Assembly (NCBI RefSeq): GCF_963082655.1
Contig: NC_081556.1
Location: forward strand, 151,132,501-151,196,500
Direction of reading: 5' to 3'
Length of the DNA stretch: 64,000 nucleotides
Source: Stomoxys calcitrans
Taxonomy: Eukaryota > Arthropoda > Insecta > Diptera > Muscidae
The notes beneath the pieces are model-generated. The model was given only the letters and a program-made list of their open reading frames with translations, had not been told where the DNA came from and did no database searches. This document shows positions 62,495-64,000 of the stretch, in pieces. A program made the position numbers and the translations under genes. How positions within the stretch are numbered: the first letter of the stretch is position 1; each line of letters opens with the position of its first letter.

Positions 62495-62860
62495 TATAAC
62501 ACCACATCGAAATATCCATTTCCGACCCTATAAAGAATATATATTTTTAGATCAGCGAAAAATCTAAGATGATCTAGCCATGTCCGTCCGTCTGTCTGTT
62601 GAAATCACGCTGCAGTCTTTTAAAATAGAGATATTGAGCTGAAATTTTCCACAGACTCTTTTTTTTTTGTCCATAAGCAGGTTAAGTTCGAATATGGGCT
62701 TTATCGGACTATATCTTGGTATAGCCCCCATATAGACCGATCCGCCGATTAAGTGTCTTAGGCCATAAAAGCCACATTTATTATCCGATTTTGTTGAAAT
62801 TTGCAACAGTGAGTTGTGTTAGAACCTTTGACGTCCTTCTTAAATTTTTCCCAGATCGGT
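62495..62860 (+). mobile_element. DINE-1-like element, 5' part
   Basis: Block cacatcgaaatatccatttccgaccctataaag, then gatgatctagccatgtccgtccgtc, and one to two units. It joins directly to jockey-like sequence at about 62860. Confidence 0.7.
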
Positions 62861-62861
62861 C

Positions 62862-64000
62862 GACCATCACAGTCAGCTCAGTATTCACCTCACGCGTATT
62901 TGTAGTGAACAATGTGACTGAAGATTTGATGGCAGATATCTTCAGATTTCTTACAGCAAAATATGAGGCAAATTCGTTGAGGTAGATGCCAACAATGGGT
63001 GTGGGGCCTGATGCCATGATCGTACAATCATCCGTATATGATACGATCTCTATGACGTCTGGAGGGAGTGGAATGGAGGATAGGTGGGGGGTCTGATGCC
63101 ATGATCGTACAATCGTCCGTATATGATACGATCTTTATACCGTCTGGAGGGGGTGGAATGAAGGATAGGTAGAGGTTAAACAGTGCCAGAACAGGAACTT
63201 GAGGAACTCCCTGTTTCACTCTACGGTGCTTCGACTTGTTATCCCTAAATTCCACAAATGACTGGCGGCCACACAGATAATTCGCGATCAAACGTTTCAG
63301 ACCTAGCTAAAGGAACGTGTTGGCGATGTCGAATGCCTTCGACAGGCCCAGTGCCAAGAGGACCGTCCTATCACATGGCCTGGGCTGATTGAAGCCACGA
63401 CAAATGTGTGCGGTGATGGCAAGCAAAGCAGTTGTTGTGCTGTGCAGTCTCCGAAATCCGTGTTGATGCTCGGCGAATGGAAATTCTCATACGAGGCTCG
63501 GGAGGAGTAATGCCTCAAGCGTCTTAGCCACTGGTGAGAGAAGGGAGATCGGTCTGTACGACTCCCCCAAACTCGGGTCTTTACCAGGCTTCAGTAGCGG
63601 GATCACTCTGCCCATTTTCCAGTCATCGGGAACTATAAGAGTGTTCAATGACAGGTTAAGGACAGTGGTAAGGTACTCAACTCCAGGTAAATCCAGATTC
63701 TTCAGCATCAATGTAGAGATTCCGTCGGGGCCCAACGCCTTGGAAGATTTGGCGCTACGGATGACATTCGTTACTTCGCATACGGTAAATTGTGATGACT
63801 GTTCATCGGCTCGGAGACCACGAATACGGCGAATGGCTCTCCTCTTTGCCCTGTCTCTCTCGGGATGCACAATAAATTGCCGGTTGAACAACCTGGCGCA
63901 TCTCTTCGGATCACTCACGGTTATCTCGCCAAAAGTGACTGAGGTCCTGTCGTCCCGTCTACCGGGGTTCGAGAGAGACTTAACAGTGGCCCACAGTTTG
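62862..64000 (-). pseudogene. Jockey-like non-LTR retrotransposon, polymerase fragment
   Basis: Reverse transcriptase part of ORF2, entering from the right edge (frame open 64000-63487): KLWATVKSLSNPG, KALGPDGIS, WKMGRVIPLLKPGKDP, ESYRPISLL, ALLLP. After a frameshift it continues with LIANYLCGRQSFVEF-like text, VKQGVPQ and YTDDCTIMAS (catalytic motif), then YLNEFASYFAVRNLKIS to about 62862, where it is cut. Frameshifts plus an 85-bp duplication of the catalytic region make it non-functional. Jockey clade is the best guess. Confidence 0.85.
63008..63170. repeat. Tandem duplication of the polymerase active-site region
   Basis: Units 63008-63085 and 63093-63170 (78 bp each, period 85 bp) are about 92% alike. 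Each encodes the SYTDDCTIMAS motif on the minus strand; the linker is ggggggt. Confidence 0.85.

Overview
The window looks like nuclear DNA of a higher fly, most likely a calyptrate (house-fly/stable-fly group). Spliced genes are spread thinly in AT-rich DNA that is mostly transposon-derived. The transposons are Tc1/mariner copies and MITEs, DINE-1-like Helentron derivatives, tRNA-related SINEs, a Ty3/gypsy element and jockey-like fragments. The genus is inferred, not proven.

Only two host protein genes are well supported. They are tandem paralogues on the minus strand, both major-facilitator transporters of the SLC46 type (proton-coupled folate transporter / muropeptide transporter family). 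The upstream paralogue has eight exons between 57976 and 35109; a possible tiny last exon with a poly(A) signal lies near 28094-28014. The downstream paralogue has six exons between 23775 and 2939, and its last exon(s) lie off the left edge. Corresponding exons have identical lengths (110, 151, 184, 190 nt) and phases. One exon of the left gene (727 nt) corresponds to two exons of the right gene (440 + 137 nt). Introns are large because of repeat insertions.

Layout: 1-2.9 kb holds unassigned repeats and a decayed Tc1/mariner copy. 2.9-23.8 kb is paralogue 1 with repeat-filled introns. 23.8-35.1 kb is repeat-rich DNA between the two genes, including a mariner copy at 31.4-32.3 kb. 35.1-58.0 kb is paralogue 2. 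Its third intron contains an apparently intact Ty3/gypsy (Mag-like) retrotransposon at 44493-49425, with identical 307-bp LTRs and one 1373-residue Gag-Pol frame. 58-64 kb holds more DINE-like repeats, two copies of an unknown RRM-like ORF, an orphan exon-like ORF, a second mariner and a truncated jockey-like polymerase running off the right edge.

The commonest repeat resembles Drosophila DINE-1/INE-1. It has a 5' end starting TATACCCTCCACCA or similar, a conserved block ending near AGCCATGTCCGTC, a central array of units of about 150 bp, and a 3' palindrome GTTCGGCCGGGCCGAAC shortly before ACTTGTT. Several insertions are cleanly nested, so relative ages can be read. Most short ORFs in the window are frames through these arrays and are not genes. 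All calls come from reading the sequence; no alignment or search was run.
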